Assembly (NCBI GenBank): GCA_025355255.1
Contig: JANYAA010000224.1
Location: forward strand, 1 to 7,982
Length of the DNA stretch: 7,982 nucleotides
Source: Chloroflexota bacterium
GTDB taxonomy: Bacteria > Chloroflexota > Limnocylindria > Limnocylindrales > CSP1-4
Reading direction: 5' to 3'
Part shown: piece after piece, positions 1 through 6,983 of the stretch
Position numbering within the stretch: the stretch's first letter is position 1
How the letters are laid out: each line of letters starts with the position of its first letter
Notes under the pieces: model-generated
What the model was told of the DNA's origin: nothing
Database searches by the model: none
The model's input: only the letters and a program-made list of their open reading frames with translations
Translations under genes and position numbers: made by a program

Positions 1-563
1 ATCGCCTGGACCTCGTCGCCCATCTCGGGAGCCTCCAGGACCACCGTGGTGTCGGCGGCGGCGGCCACCTCAACCTCGCTCTGGCCGGTCCCCACGGTCT
101 CCAGCAGCACCACGTCAAATCCCGCCGCGTCAAACACTACCGCGGCAGTCGTGCTTGTGGCCGCGAGACCGCCCGCGTGCCCGCGCGACGCCATTGAGCG
201 GATGAACACGCCGTCGTCCGAGGCGTAGGACTGCATGCGGACACGATCGCCGAGAAGTGCGCCACCGGTGATCGGCGAAGACGGGTCCACCGCCACCACG
301 GCGACGGTGCGGCCGCGGGCGCGCAGCTCTGCGATCAGCGCGGCGACCAGGGTGGACTTGCCGGCGCCGGGCGGGCCCGTGATCCCCACCAGATGTGCCC
401 GGCCGGCTTCGGGGTACAGGCGACGCAGCGCATGTTCAGCGATGGGCGTGTGGTTCTCCACCGCTGTGAGCAGCCGCGCCAGCGCACGCCGGTCACCGGC
501 GCGGGCGGCATCCGCAAGGTCGGCGGCGCGCGCTGCGGGCGATGCGACGGGCCCGGCGGTCAC
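1..563 (-). CDS. meaB: MeaB/ArgK-type G-protein chaperone of a B12-dependent mutase (3' end outside window)
   Basis: This is a P-loop GTPase of the MeaB/ArgK (SIMIBI) family. Known members load and protect the cobalamin cofactor of methylmalonyl-CoA mutase in the cytoplasm. The first 187 residues are visible. They show an N-terminal helical region, the Walker A loop GPPGAGKS (residues 63-70), [18 protein letters not shown] (93-110), then [13 protein letters not shown] (120-132), and the ETVGTGQSE switch (155-163), all hallmarks of the family. The protein usually has about 310-340 residues, so about 40% lies beyond the left edge. I chose the GTG start because it overlaps the stop of the mutase subunit gene as GTGA and gives the expected distance to Walker A; the overlap implies translational coupling. 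The switch reads VGTGQ where VGVGQ is usual, a mild change. The old name LAO/AO transport kinase is a misnomer for this family. Confidence 0.93.
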   Translation of the reverse strand, partial: MTAGPVASPAARAADLADAARAGDRRALARLLTAVENHTPIAEHALRRLYPEAGRAHLVGITGPPGAGKSTLVAALIAELRARGRTVAVVAVDPSSPITGGALLGDRVRMQSYASDDGVFIRSMASRGHAGGLAATSTTAAVVFDAAGFDVVLLETVGTGQSEVEVAAAADTTVVLEAPEMGDEVQA

Positions 564-967
564 GCGTCGCGCGGCGTGGCGTTGGCGCGCAGGAAGTCCG
601 CAACCTCGCGAATGGTGGTGCCGGGGCCGAAGACGGCCGACACGCCGGACTGCCGCAGAGGCTCGATGTCGTCATCGGGGATGATCCCCCCGACGGTGAC
701 CAGCACGTCACCCAGACCCCGATCGCGCAGCTGGGCGCACACCTTGGGCACGAGCGTCATGTGCGCGCCTGACAGGATGGATAGACCCACCACGTCCACG
801 TCCTCCTGAAGGGCGGCGGTGACGATCATGTCCGGCGTCTGGCGAAGGCCGGTGTAGACAACCTCGAAGCCCTCGTCGCGGAGGCCGCGGGCAAGCACCT
901 TGGCGCCGCGGTCATGGCCGTCAAGGCCGGGCTTCGCAATCAGCACTTTGAGCGGTCGATCGGTCAT
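560..967 (-). CDS. Cobalamin-binding small subunit of methylmalonyl-CoA-type mutase
   Basis: A 135-residue free-standing B12-binding domain, equivalent to the C-terminal domain of methylmalonyl-CoA mutase. Visible motifs are DGHDRG (residues 16-21, the DxHxxG motif whose His ligates cobalt from below), GLSILSGAH (61-69, the SxL motif) and [10 protein letters not shown] (91-100, the GG motif). In split mutases this subunit pairs with a separate catalytic subunit to isomerise acyl-CoA thioesters, such as methylmalonyl-CoA to succinyl-CoA or isobutyryl-CoA to butyryl-CoA. That large subunit is not in the window, so the substrate is unresolved. The meaB gene follows with a GTGA overlap, supporting the mutase assignment. 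The ATG start is the natural N-terminus of the fold; the frame stays open upstream, but those codons overlap the divergent flavoprotein gene. A TACAAT box six bases before the ATG, with no Shine-Dalgarno, suggests a leaderless mRNA. Confidence 0.93.
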   Translation of the reverse strand: MTDRPLKVLIAKPGLDGHDRGAKVLARGLRDEGFEVVYTGLRQTPDMIVTAALQEDVDVVGLSILSGAHMTLVPKVCAQLRDRGLGDVLVTVGGIIPDDDIEPLRQSGVSAVFGPGTTIREVADFLRANATPRDA

Positions 968-973
968 GCGCGG

Positions 974-979
974 ATTGTA
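974..979 (-). promoter_or_regulatory. Probable -10 box (TACAAT) of the mutase subunit-meaB operon
   Basis: TACAAT lies on the minus strand with six bases between it and the ATG of the mutase subunit. Transcription starting about seven bases after the box would begin at the ATG itself, the arrangement of leaderless genes. No purine-rich Shine-Dalgarno precedes the ATG, and I see no convincing -35 hexamer. Confidence 0.5.
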
Positions 980-1037
980 GGCTGTTGCTGCGCACGCGGA
1001 CGAGGTGGAGTTCACCAAGCGGCCCACCCGGCCCGGC

Positions 1038-1061
1038 GGCACACGCGGCACACGCGGCACA
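1038..1061 (+). repeat. Short tandem repeat, 9-base unit GGCACACGC, about 2.7 copies
   Basis: Two perfect copies of GGCACACGC and a partial third (GGCACA) sit in the divergent gap between the mutase subunit and the flavoprotein, ending at the flavoprotein ribosome binding site. It could be a regulator site in the flavoprotein leader or only slippage-derived sequence; nothing visible decides. Confidence 0.6.
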
Positions 1062-1067
1062 GAAGGA
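1061..1067 (+). promoter_or_regulatory. Ribosome binding site of the flavoprotein gene
   Basis: AGAAGGA lies five bases before a GTG codon. This decides the start of the flavoprotein gene: the GTG places the FAD-binding GxGxxG motif at residues 13-18, as is normal for the family. The upstream in-frame ATG at 914 would add 53 arginine-rich residues encoded across the divergent mutase gene. Confidence 0.7.
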
Positions 1068-1072
1068 CAGCT

Positions 1073-2428
1073 GTGGTCACACGCGACACGCTCGACGCGA
1101 TCGTCATCGGCGGCGGCATCGCCGGCCTCGCCGCGGCGTGGGATCTGCGCGACCGCAACGTGCTGGTGCTGGAGGCCACGGATCGCGTCGGCGGGCGCAT
1201 CAAGTCGGAGCCGCGCGGCGATGTCTGGCTCAACCTCGGCGCACATGTGTTCAGCGGAGCGGGCTCAGCCTCGGATCGCCTACTCGCCGAGACGGGCATG
1301 CACGCGCCAACCGTCTCCGGGCGCCTGGCGGCCGTGTCGCTCAACGGGAAACTGGTGGCGTCCGGCGGCGTGGAGACCTTTCCCTTCCGGCTGCCGATGC
1401 CCCTGATGTCCCGCGTGGCGCTGGTGCGGGCCGGCATCAAGCTGCGTCTGGCGGTGGCGCAGTACGCGAAGATCGCCGCGCCCGTACCGGGCGAGGATCC
1501 CGCTGTGCGCCAGCTTCGCATGCTCCAGTTCATGGATGACCGGTCCTTCCGGGAGTTCTCAGGCACCCTCCCCGAGGATGTCGACCTGCTCTTCCGATCC
1601 ACCCTGACACGATCGTCAGGTGAGCCCGAGCAGCTGCCGGCTGGCTACGGCGTGGGCTACTTCCACTTGGTCTGGAACCGCACTGCGGGGCTGTCGCGCA
1701 ATATTCTCGGCGGCCCCACGCGGTTCACCGACGCGTTGGCGGCGGGGCTGGGCGACCGCGTGCACCGCGGGGCCGTGGTGTCGTCCGTGCGTCAGGACGC
1801 CAACGGCGTCACGGTGTCCTGGACGGACGCGGGCGTTGCGCACGAGGCACGAGCTGCCGCGGCCGTGGTTGCGACACCGGCCTACGTCACGCGGGAGATC
1901 GTGACGGGCCTGCCGGACGACACGGCCGCAGCCCTCAACGCGATCCCCTACGGCCCATATATCGTGGGCTCGCTGCTCACCGGCGAGCAGGGGGCAAAGC
2001 CGTGGGACGACCTATACGCGCTAGCCACGCCGAAGCGCTCGTTCAGCATGCTGTTCAACATGGGCAACGTGCTGCGCGGCGGGGAGACTACGCGGCGGCC
2101 GGGTGGAAGCCTGATGGTGTACGCGGCCGCCGGGTTTGCCCGCAGGCTTTGGGATGTTGCGGACGCAGACATCGCAAGCCGGTTCCGCGAGGACCTCGCT
2201 GCGCTCTTCCCGGGCACCGACACCGAGGTCCGCGAGGTAGTCGTCCAGCGCTGGGAGCGCGGGGTGCCCCACCCAATCGTCGGCCGCTCGAAGCTGCAGG
2301 CCCCGCTCACCAAGCCGCTCGGCCGTGTCCACCTGGCCGGCGACTACCTCGGCAGCTGGCATACGGAGACGGCGATCCGGACCGCAACCTCGGCCGCCGC
2401 GCAGATCCGAGGGCAGATCGGCGGCTGA
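1073..2428 (+). CDS. FAD-dependent oxidoreductase, amine oxidase/protoporphyrinogen oxidase-like
   Basis: A 451-residue cytoplasmic flavoprotein of the amine-oxidase superfamily, which includes protoporphyrinogen oxidase, phytoene desaturase and monoamine oxidase. It opens with the dinucleotide-binding motif GGGIAG (residues 13-18), an acidic residue E34 at the end of the second strand to hold the ribose, and VGGRI (39-43). It closes with the second FAD motif, [12 protein letters not shown] (417-428), followed by a helix. Length and two-end architecture match the family. The middle, which sets substrate, has no motif I can tie to one reaction. A PPOX-like role in haem synthesis is possible, but no other haem gene is nearby. 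The start is a GTG with a good ribosome binding site. The gene lies divergent from the mutase operon and 153 bases before the secreted propeller gene on the same strand. Confidence 0.88.
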   Translation: MVTRDTLDAIVIGGGIAGLAAAWDLRDRNVLVLEATDRVGGRIKSEPRGDVWLNLGAHVFSGAGSASDRLLAETGMHAPTVSGRLAAVSLNGKLVASGGVETFPFRLPMPLMSRVALVRAGIKLRLAVAQYAKIAAPVPGEDPAVRQLRMLQFMDDRSFREFSGTLPEDVDLLFRSTLTRSSGEPEQLPAGYGVGYFHLVWNRTAGLSRNILGGPTRFTDALAAGLGDRVHRGAVVSSVRQDANGVTVSWTDAGVAHEARAAAAVVATPAYVTREIVTGLPDDTAAALNAIPYGPYIVGSLLTGEQGAKPWDDLYALATPKRSFSMLFNMGNVLRGGETTRRPGGSLMVYAAAGFARRLWDVADADIASRFREDLAALFPGTDTEVREVVVQRWERGVPHPIVGRSKLQAPLTKPLGRVHLAGDYLGSWHTETAIRTATSAAAQIRGQIGG

Positions 2429-2459
2429 CCCGCGGCATCGCGCCATTGCGCCATCGGGT
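2428..2459 (+). terminator. Weak hairpin right after the flavoprotein stop codon
   Basis: An outer stem ACCCG/CGGGT encloses GCGC-CATT-GCGC, beginning on the last base of the flavoprotein stop. Only a short CTTTAG follows, so it is not a canonical intrinsic terminator. The rest of the gap to the propeller gene holds no clear -35/-10 pair, so I cannot tell whether the two genes are co-transcribed. Confidence 0.25.
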
Positions 2460-2570
2460 GAGACCTTTAGAAGTCCAGGTAGCCCAGCGGCACCGTTCGG
2501 GCCCATACTCCCGTCGTTGCGCGGCACCGGAAGCGTCCCCTGGTGCGGCGTCCCGGCAGGCATGGGACGC

Positions 2571-2575
2571 GGAGG
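2571..2575 (+). promoter_or_regulatory. Ribosome binding site of the secreted propeller gene
   Basis: A strong GGAGG lies six bases before the ATG that begins the signal peptide. It selects this ATG over the in-frame one 39 bases upstream, which would put thirteen mostly basic residues before the signal sequence. Confidence 0.8.
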
Positions 2576-2581
2576 ATCTCT

Positions 2582-3703
2582 ATGAAGCGTCCCATCGTCG
2601 CGCTTCTGGGCGCGGCCCTGCTGATATCGGCAGGTGTGGCCCCCGCCTCGGCCACCCCGCTGCCGTTCACCGTAGTGGCGTCCGGGTTCCACAACCCGCG
2701 GGGATTGGCCTTCGGCCCCCAAGGGCGCCTCTACGTTGCCGAGGCGGGGCTTGGTGCGGGCAACCGCGCCGCGGGCGTGGTTGAGGGGTTTGGCCTCACT
2801 GGCCAGATCAGCCAGATCACGGGATTGCGCAGTTCCAGCCCGCGCGTCCGAGTGATCGCGACCAAGCTGCCTTCAGCGGCCAACAGCGACGGCGTGATCG
2901 GGCCTTCGGGCATCGCCACCCAAGGCGAGGGCAACATCTTCGTGCAGATCGGGCTCTCGCAGCAGCAGACCGGCATCCCGAACAACGAAATTGGCCGTCT
3001 GCTGCGGGTCGCCCGCAACGGCAAGGTGCGGACCGTCGCCAACATCGGCGACTTTGATTACGCCTGGTCAATGCAGCATCAGAATCTTGCACCGCACGAC
3101 TTCAACCCCGGCGACTCGAACCCATACGGCGTCCTCGCAACCGCCCGAGGCGAGTACGTGGTGGACGCCGGCACCAACACGCTCGACTGGGTGAGCCGCA
3201 GCGGCCAACGCAAGATCCTGGCGTACTTTCCCAACAACACCATGGCCGACGCCACGCCCACCTGTGTGACCCGCGGTCCGGACGGCGCGCTGTATATCGG
3301 CACCTTGGCGTTTGTGGACTCGCTCGGCTCCATCCTGGATCCGCATCTGCCGCCGCCAAACCCGTCCGCAGTGGTGTACCGCGTTGATCCCGGCGCGGCC
3401 GATCCCGACAGCTTGCCGACCGTGCTCTCGCTGGCCACACCGTGGGCAACGAGCCTTTGGCCGATTACGGGCTGCGCGGCCAGCCGGACCACGTTCTACG
3501 CCTCACAGTTCATCTCGGGCGTGGGCCAGACCGGACCGTTCGGTGATGTCGTGGCGATCCCGTTCGCCAACCCCAGTCAGCACACATCGCTCACCAACGG
3601 GATGCTCGCCTTCCCGGGCGGCGTCGCCATCGGGCCCGATCACCACGTGTACGTGGCAAACATGAGCACCTCGGCCAACGGCGAGGTCGTGCGCCTCCCG
3701 TAG
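2582..3703 (+). CDS. Secreted ScyD/ScyE-like beta-propeller protein
   Basis: A 373-residue exported protein. The N-terminus is a classical signal peptide: KR at residues 2-3, a hydrophobic core at about 5-19, and an ASA cleavage site at 22-24. The mature part consists of NHL-like propeller strands, with recurring GxAxGPxGxLYVA-type segments: GLAFGPQGRLYVAEAG (41-56), GIATQGEGNIFVQIG (110-124), GVLATARGEYVVDAG (183-197), CVTRGPDGALYIGT (228-241) and GVAIGPDHHVYVAN (347-360). This layout fits the ScyD/ScyE family, named from cyanobacterial scytonemin clusters but widespread in other bacteria, where its function is unknown. No scytonemin genes are visible, so the name marks family only. C228 and C298 are the only cysteines and could form a disulfide outside the cell. 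The gene ends before a hairpin and converges on folE. Confidence 0.85.
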   Translation: MKRPIVALLGAALLISAGVAPASATPLPFTVVASGFHNPRGLAFGPQGRLYVAEAGLGAGNRAAGVVEGFGLTGQISQITGLRSSSPRVRVIATKLPSAANSDGVIGPSGIATQGEGNIFVQIGLSQQQTGIPNNEIGRLLRVARNGKVRTVANIGDFDYAWSMQHQNLAPHDFNPGDSNPYGVLATARGEYVVDAGTNTLDWVSRSGQRKILAYFPNNTMADATPTCVTRGPDGALYIGTLAFVDSLGSILDPHLPPPNPSAVVYRVDPGAADPDSLPTVLSLATPWATSLWPITGCAASRTTFYASQFISGVGQTGPFGDVVAIPFANPSQHTSLTNGMLAFPGGVAIGPDHHVYVANMSTSANGEVVRLP

Positions 3704-3717
3704 CGCCGCGGACGATG

Positions 3718-3758
3718 CGGGCCGCTGACCAAAAACGGCTGGCGGCCCGTTTCGATTT
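3718..3758 (+). terminator. Probable terminator between the propeller gene and folE
   Basis: CGGGCCGC (3718-3725) pairs perfectly with GCGGCCCG (3742-3749). The stem can extend inward by CC/GG plus wobble pairs, with one A-C mismatch, around an AAAAAC loop. TTTCGATTT follows, a modest T-rich tail for the plus-strand propeller gene. It lies 14 bases after that gene's stop, in the 77-base convergent gap. The hairpin could also stop folE transcription from the other side, but that strand has no U tract after it. Confidence 0.6.
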
Positions 3759-3780
3759 CGGGCCCCGACTCGGGCGTTGG

Positions 3781-4470
3781 CTAGGCCGCCGGGCCGGGTC
3801 GTCCGATGTGCGCGAAGAACTCAGCTCGCGTCTTCTCGTTGCGCCGGAACAGGCCCAGCACCGCCGAGGTGGTCATTACCGTGCCCGGCTTGCGGACGCC
3901 GCGCATCGCCGCGCACAGGTGCGTTGCCTCCAGGACCACGCCCACACCGCGCGGCGCAAGCCTGTCCATGAGGAGCTCCGCAATCTGCTGGGTCATCCGC
4001 TCCTGGACCTGCAGGCGGCGGGCGTACATCTCCACAATCCGGGGGATTTTGGACAGGCCGATCACCTTGCCATCGGGCACGTACGCCACGTGCGCGTTGC
4101 CGAAGAACGGCAGCATGTGGTGCTCGCAGAGCGAGTAGAACGGGATGTCCTTGACGACCACCATCTCGGAATAGCCAACGTCGAACAGCGCGTGGTTTAC
4201 GAGGCGGTCCGCGTCCACGTGATAGCCCGCGGTCAATTCGCGATACATGCGGTGCATCCGTTCGGGCGTGCCCCGCAGGCCGTCGCGGTCAGCGTCCTCG
4301 CCAATCTCCACGAGGATCTGGCGGACGGCCTCCTCGATTCGGCTCCCCGCAGACCCGCCCGAACCCGTTCCCTCAAGAGTTGCGGCAACGTCGTCGGCAT
4401 CGTTCTCCATCTCCTCGACGAGACGGCGGACGTTGTCAGGCAGGTTGCGCGGTTCAGGGTGGTCAGTCAT
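3781..4470 (-). CDS. folE: GTP cyclohydrolase I
   Basis: A 229-residue cytoplasmic enzyme, close to the usual 190-225. It converts GTP to 7,8-dihydroneopterin triphosphate and formate, the first step towards tetrahydrofolate and other pterins. The zinc ligands are present: C115 and H118 in [12 protein letters not shown] (113-124) and C186 in EATHLC (181-186). Also visible are the RTPERM-like [13 protein letters not shown] (67-79), [22 protein letters not shown] (137-158) and the C-terminal [11 protein letters not shown] (199-209). The first 40 or so residues form an acidic, low-complexity extension not needed for catalysis. It is the last gene of a minus-strand run, 32 bases after the deacetylase stop. 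A TACCAT box nine bases before the ATG, and no Shine-Dalgarno, suggests an additional promoter of its own with a leader of only a few bases. Confidence 0.97.
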   Translation of the reverse strand: MTDHPEPRNLPDNVRRLVEEMENDADDVAATLEGTGSGGSAGSRIEEAVRQILVEIGEDADRDGLRGTPERMHRMYRELTAGYHVDADRLVNHALFDVGYSEMVVVKDIPFYSLCEHHMLPFFGNAHVAYVPDGKVIGLSKIPRIVEMYARRLQVQERMTQQIAELLMDRLAPRGVGVVLEATHLCAAMRGVRKPGTVMTTSAVLGLFRRNEKTRAEFFAHIGRPGPAA

Positions 4471-4479
4471 GGCCGCTCG

Positions 4480-4485
4480 ATGGTA
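4480..4485 (-). promoter_or_regulatory. Possible -10 box (TACCAT) for folE
   Basis: TACCAT on the minus strand, nine bases before the folE ATG, matches TANNNT and would place the transcript start two or three bases before the start codon. No Shine-Dalgarno or clear -35 is visible. If real, folE can be transcribed apart from the upstream deacetylase and hydrolase genes. Confidence 0.35.
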
Positions 4486-4502
4486 GCGCGCCGCGTACGG
4501 GC

Positions 4503-5609
4503 TCAGGCACGCGAGCCGCCGGCGTTGAACCCGAGCGCTGGCAGCGGCTCATGCTCGCGGCCCTCGGCTCCACGAAGCCAGGCGCGCGCGTTCTCCCCGA
4601 GCGCCGGGATGTAGTAGCCCCCCTCGGCGAGGATCACGAGGCGCTTGCCAACTGCGGCAACCCGCTTGCCGATCTCGTGGTACACGGGCGTCGTGAGCGC
4701 GAAATCGCCGATGGGGTCCTGGCCGTAGGTGTCGAAGCCCAGCGAGACCACCATAACGGAGCCCGGCTCAGCCGAGATGCGGTCCAGTGCGCGGTCAAGC
4801 GCGGTCAGGTAGGCCTCGTCGGAGCAGCCGGCCGGCAGTGGCAGATTGAGGTTGGCGCCCACGCCCTCACCCTCACCTGTCTCGTCCTCCCAGCCCAGCA
4901 CAAACGGGTACTGCCGGTCCGGATGGGCGTGGAGCGAGACATACAGCACGTCGGGGCGGCGCCAGAAGATCTGCTCGGTCCCGTTGCCGTGGTGGTAGTC
5001 CACGTCAAGGATCGACACGTGCTCGCCGGTGCAGCGGGCAATCTCCTCCGCGGCGATTGCTGCGTTGTTGAAGTAGCAGAACCCGCCATACATGGAGCGT
5101 GCGGCGTGATGGCCCGGCGGCCGGCACAGGCCGTAGGCGGCCCGCTCACCGCCAGCCAGCACCAGGTCCACGGTGGTCATCGCAACATCCACGGCCGCCC
5201 GGGCGGCGGCGTACGTCCCCGACACGATGTAGGTGGACGTGTCGAACGCCCAGTAGCCCGCCCGGCCCTCAATCCTTGGCGACTGGCGGCGGAACCGCGG
5301 CGACATGCCCTCCGTGGCAGCCGCCTGCGTCAGCGTTTCGGGCGCAAGGAAGTCGTACGGCACGCGCTGTTTGCGTGCCTCCTCCCAGGCTTCGGCGAGA
5401 AATTTGAGCAGCCCCGCGTCGTGAACAGCGGTGATGGGCCCATCGCCGTGCTGGGTAGGGTTGGCAAAAGCAAAACCGCCGTCTGCGATAAGCGTGCGGC
5501 GGATGCGCTCGGCGCGGTTGGCCACCTCGTTGGCCGGGACCTGGACGCCCATCACGGTCTGGGTGGTGATGTCGTGACCGAGGTGGGCGGGCGAGTAGAC
5601 GACGCGCAT
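4503..5609 (-). CDS. Acetylpolyamine amidohydrolase-like deacetylase (histone deacetylase superfamily)
   Basis: A 368-residue zinc hydrolase of the arginase/deacetylase fold. Relatives remove acetyl groups from acetylated polyamines or other small amines in the cytoplasm. The whole active site is visible: the charge-relay pair HH (167-168) in LCRPPGHHA (161-169), zinc ligands D204 and H206 in [11 protein letters not shown] (201-211), D293 in [11 protein letters not shown] (289-299), and the catalytic tyrosine Y332 in EGGY (329-332). The start [21 protein letters not shown] (110-120) and the FDTYGQDP sequence resemble acetylpolyamine amidohydrolases more than eukaryote-type deacetylases, so a small polyamine substrate is likelier than protein. 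Bacterial members with other acyl substrates exist, so specificity is inferred. The gene lies 45 bases after the hydrolase gene and 32 before folE. Its ATG has only a distant GGAG, eleven bases away, fitting an internal operon gene. Confidence 0.9.
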   Translation of the reverse strand: MRVVYSPAHLGHDITTQTVMGVQVPANEVANRAERIRRTLIADGGFAFANPTQHGDGPITAVHDAGLLKFLAEAWEEARKQRVPYDFLAPETLTQAAATEGMSPRFRRQSPRIEGRAGYWAFDTSTYIVSGTYAAARAAVDVAMTTVDLVLAGGERAAYGLCRPPGHHAARSMYGGFCYFNNAAIAAEEIARCTGEHVSILDVDYHHGNGTEQIFWRRPDVLYVSLHAHPDRQYPFVLGWEDETGEGEGVGANLNLPLPAGCSDEAYLTALDRALDRISAEPGSVMVVSLGFDTYGQDPIGDFALTTPVYHEIGKRVAAVGKRLVILAEGGYYIPALGENARAWLRGAEGREHEPLPALGFNAGGSRA

Positions 5610-5654
5610 CGGGCTCGGATCTCCAGACTTGCGGGGCGGCCAGGAACGAAGATG

Positions 5655-6533
5655 CTACCCGAGCAGCAGGGCGGCCAAATCAGCCGGTCGGTAGCGCGGA
5701 AGGTTGTGGGCGGCATAAAGCTCCACCACAGTGACGGCGCGGGCGCCCCGCCGAGCAGGCGTCGCGCGCGCGATCTCCGCCAGACGGGGCGCAGGATCGC
5801 CGGCGAGCGTCGCCACCACAGCCGTGACCGGGGCGCCCACGGCGGCCAGCACCGGCGCCGGATCGTAGGCGAACATCGCCCGAACCACAGCCTCCACAAC
5901 AAACGGCCGCACCGCACGGACGACCCGACCGGCGGCCGTCTCCACCACGCCGTCGCGCGCGGCACGCTCCTGATCCGCGTCCCAGGTTGCGGGATCAAAC
6001 CCGCGCCGATCGCCGAGCCAGGCACTCATGGAGCGCACAACCTCCGGGGGCTCGTCAAGGCCGCGCAGGAACTCGTCGGCGTCCAGCGCCGTGACAACCT
6101 CCAGCCGCTCGAAGCCGCCGTCAATCAGGAACAGACCGGCGCACCGCTCCCCCATCGCCGCCGCCGCCGCCGCGGCCACGCAGCCGCCAAACCCGTGACC
6201 TGCGATGACGACGCGGTCCAGCCCGGCCCCATCGGCCACGGCCACAACGTCGGTCGCCAGCGAGGCCACCTCATAGCCGTCCGGCGGCGAGTCGGAGAGC
6301 CCGTGTCCCCGCAGGTCCGCAACCACGGTCCGGCGCTCGCCCGCCACGCGCCGCGCGACAGGCGCCCACGCCGATGCCGTCGAGAGCAGGCCGGGGATGA
6401 GCAGGATGGCAGGCTGGGTGTCAACCGTCCCGTGCGAGGGTCCACCCCAGTCGAGGAAGTGCAGCCGCACGTCACCCAGACGGCCAACCAGATAGCCCTG
6501 CGGAGCTGTCAGGGGTGCGGAATCGGAGTTCAT
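5655..6533 (-). CDS. Alpha/beta-hydrolase-fold protein with Gly at the nucleophile position
   Basis: A 292-residue alpha/beta-hydrolase-fold protein with no signal peptide. It shows the early oxyanion segment LLIPGLLSTASAW (44-56), DLRGHGLSDSP (73-83), the nucleophile-elbow strand and turn VVIAGHGFGG (108-117), and a late histidine H276 in AAHNLPRYRP (274-283). In active relatives the elbow reads GxSxGG; here it is GHGFGG, with glycine 114 (codon GGG) in place of serine. Reaching GGG from any Ser codon needs at least two changes, so a single read error does not explain it. The protein may be non-catalytic, a binding protein, or use another chemistry. An alanine run (120-126) follows in the next helix. 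I chose the ATG because a TATCCT box lies seven bases upstream; the open frame further upstream overlaps the divergent metallopeptidase. It is the first gene of the run leading to folE. Confidence 0.87.
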   Translation of the reverse strand: MNSDSAPLTAPQGYLVGRLGDVRLHFLDWGGPSHGTVDTQPAILLIPGLLSTASAWAPVARRVAGERRTVVADLRGHGLSDSPPDGYEVASLATDVVAVADGAGLDRVVIAGHGFGGCVAAAAAAAMGERCAGLFLIDGGFERLEVVTALDADEFLRGLDEPPEVVRSMSAWLGDRRGFDPATWDADQERAARDGVVETAAGRVVRAVRPFVVEAVVRAMFAYDPAPVLAAVGAPVTAVVATLAGDPAPRLAEIARATPARRGARAVTVVELYAAHNLPRYRPADLAALLLG

Positions 6534-6554
6534 CGCCGGTAGGATACGGGGACA
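6534..6554. promoter_or_regulatory. Divergent promoter region with overlapping -10 boxes
   Basis: Only 21 bases separate the two divergent ATG codons. The plus strand reads TAGGAT at 6540-6545, nine bases before the metallopeptidase ATG. The minus strand reads TATCCT at 6546-6541, seven bases before the hydrolase ATG. Both fit TANNNT and share five bases. Predicted transcript starts fall at or within about three bases of each start codon, so both genes appear leaderless; no Shine-Dalgarno fits on either side. The -35 regions would lie inside the opposite coding sequence, and neither is convincing. Confidence 0.5.
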
Positions 6555-6983
6555 ATGACCAAGCAGCGACGGGGCTCCAAGACCGCGCCCCGCCGCGCCC
6601 GCGCCTACCGCAGCGCCCGGCACGACGGCTTTGGCCGCCTCGTGGACCGCGCCGTGGCCAGCATCCCGCTGCAGTTCCGCGCCGCGCTGGACGAGGTGGC
6701 CATCGTCATCGCCGACGAGCCCTCACGCGAACAGCTCCGCGAAAACGGTCTCGGCGATGACGAGACGCTCTACGGGATGTACGAGGGCGTCCCGCTCAAC
6801 GAGTGGGGTGGTGACTGGGCGCCCGTTCCCACGCGGATCCTGATCTTCCGCCTGCCGCTGGAAGAAGACTTCCCGGATCCCGACGACCTCGCCGACGAAG
6901 TCCGGATCACGATCCTGCACGAGCTTGCGCACCACCTCGGCATCGATGACGAAGGACGTCTGGCCGAGCTCGGGATCGACTGA
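6555..6983 (+). CDS. Small zinc metallopeptidase, Zincin_1 (PF06262-type) family
   Basis: A 142-residue protein with the extended zinc signature HELAHHLGIDD (122-132): ligands H122, H126 and probably D132, and the base E123, in an HExxHxxGxxD pattern. Short proteins with TILHELAHHLGID near the C-terminus are typical of the Zincin_1 (formerly DUF1025) family in actinobacteria and neighbours. Substrate and role are not established. The N-terminus is basic (residues 2-22 rich in Lys/Arg) and there is no signal peptide, so it is probably cytoplasmic. The segment DEVAIVIADEPS (46-57) and the YEGVPL-to-W-to-PTRILIF stretch (76-98) are common to the family. The ATG is set by the divergent promoter arrangement. 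The same frame reopens after the TGA for 31 codons and repeats the last residues (ELGID, then ELGLD). Confidence 0.88.
   Translation: MTKQRRGSKTAPRRARAYRSARHDGFGRLVDRAVASIPLQFRAALDEVAIVIADEPSREQLRENGLGDDETLYGMYEGVPLNEWGGDWAPVPTRILIFRLPLEEDFPDPDDLADEVRITILHELAHHLGIDDEGRLAELGID

Noticed and set aside
914..1072. Upstream ATG for the flavoprotein, adding 53 residues
   Set aside because: The added residues are Arg/His-rich, partly antisense to the mutase subunit, and displace the GxGxxG motif from the N-terminus; the GTG at 1073 has a good ribosome binding site.
968..1246. N-terminal extension of the mutase B12 subunit in an open frame
   Set aside because: The extension overlaps the divergent flavoprotein gene and has no B12-domain similarity. 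The ATG at 967 gives the normal start of the fold and sits by a TACAAT box.
2446..2471. TTGCGC and TTTAGA as a -35/-10 pair before the propeller gene
   Set aside because: The spacing is only 14 bases and both hexamers are poor matches.
2021..2722. Long minus-strand frame opposite the flavoprotein C-terminus and propeller start
   Set aside because: No ribosome binding site or domain, and it crosses two well-supported genes on the other strand.
3715..4614. 299-codon plus-strand open frame after the propeller gene
   Set aside because: It lies antisense to folE, whose zinc ligands and GTP-binding motifs are intact, and it has no recognisable domain.
6153..6174. GCC/CGC trinucleotide run in the hydrolase gene, as a possible phase-variable repeat
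   Set aside because: It encodes an alanine run in the helix after the nucleophile elbow, where small residues are normal. Changes in whole units would not shift the frame, and the run is short.
4380..6542. 720-codon open frame on the plus strand
   Set aside because: It runs antisense to folE, the deacetylase and the hydrolase, all with intact family motifs. Its product is His/Arg/Gly-rich with no recognisable domain, a typical by-product of high GC codon bias.
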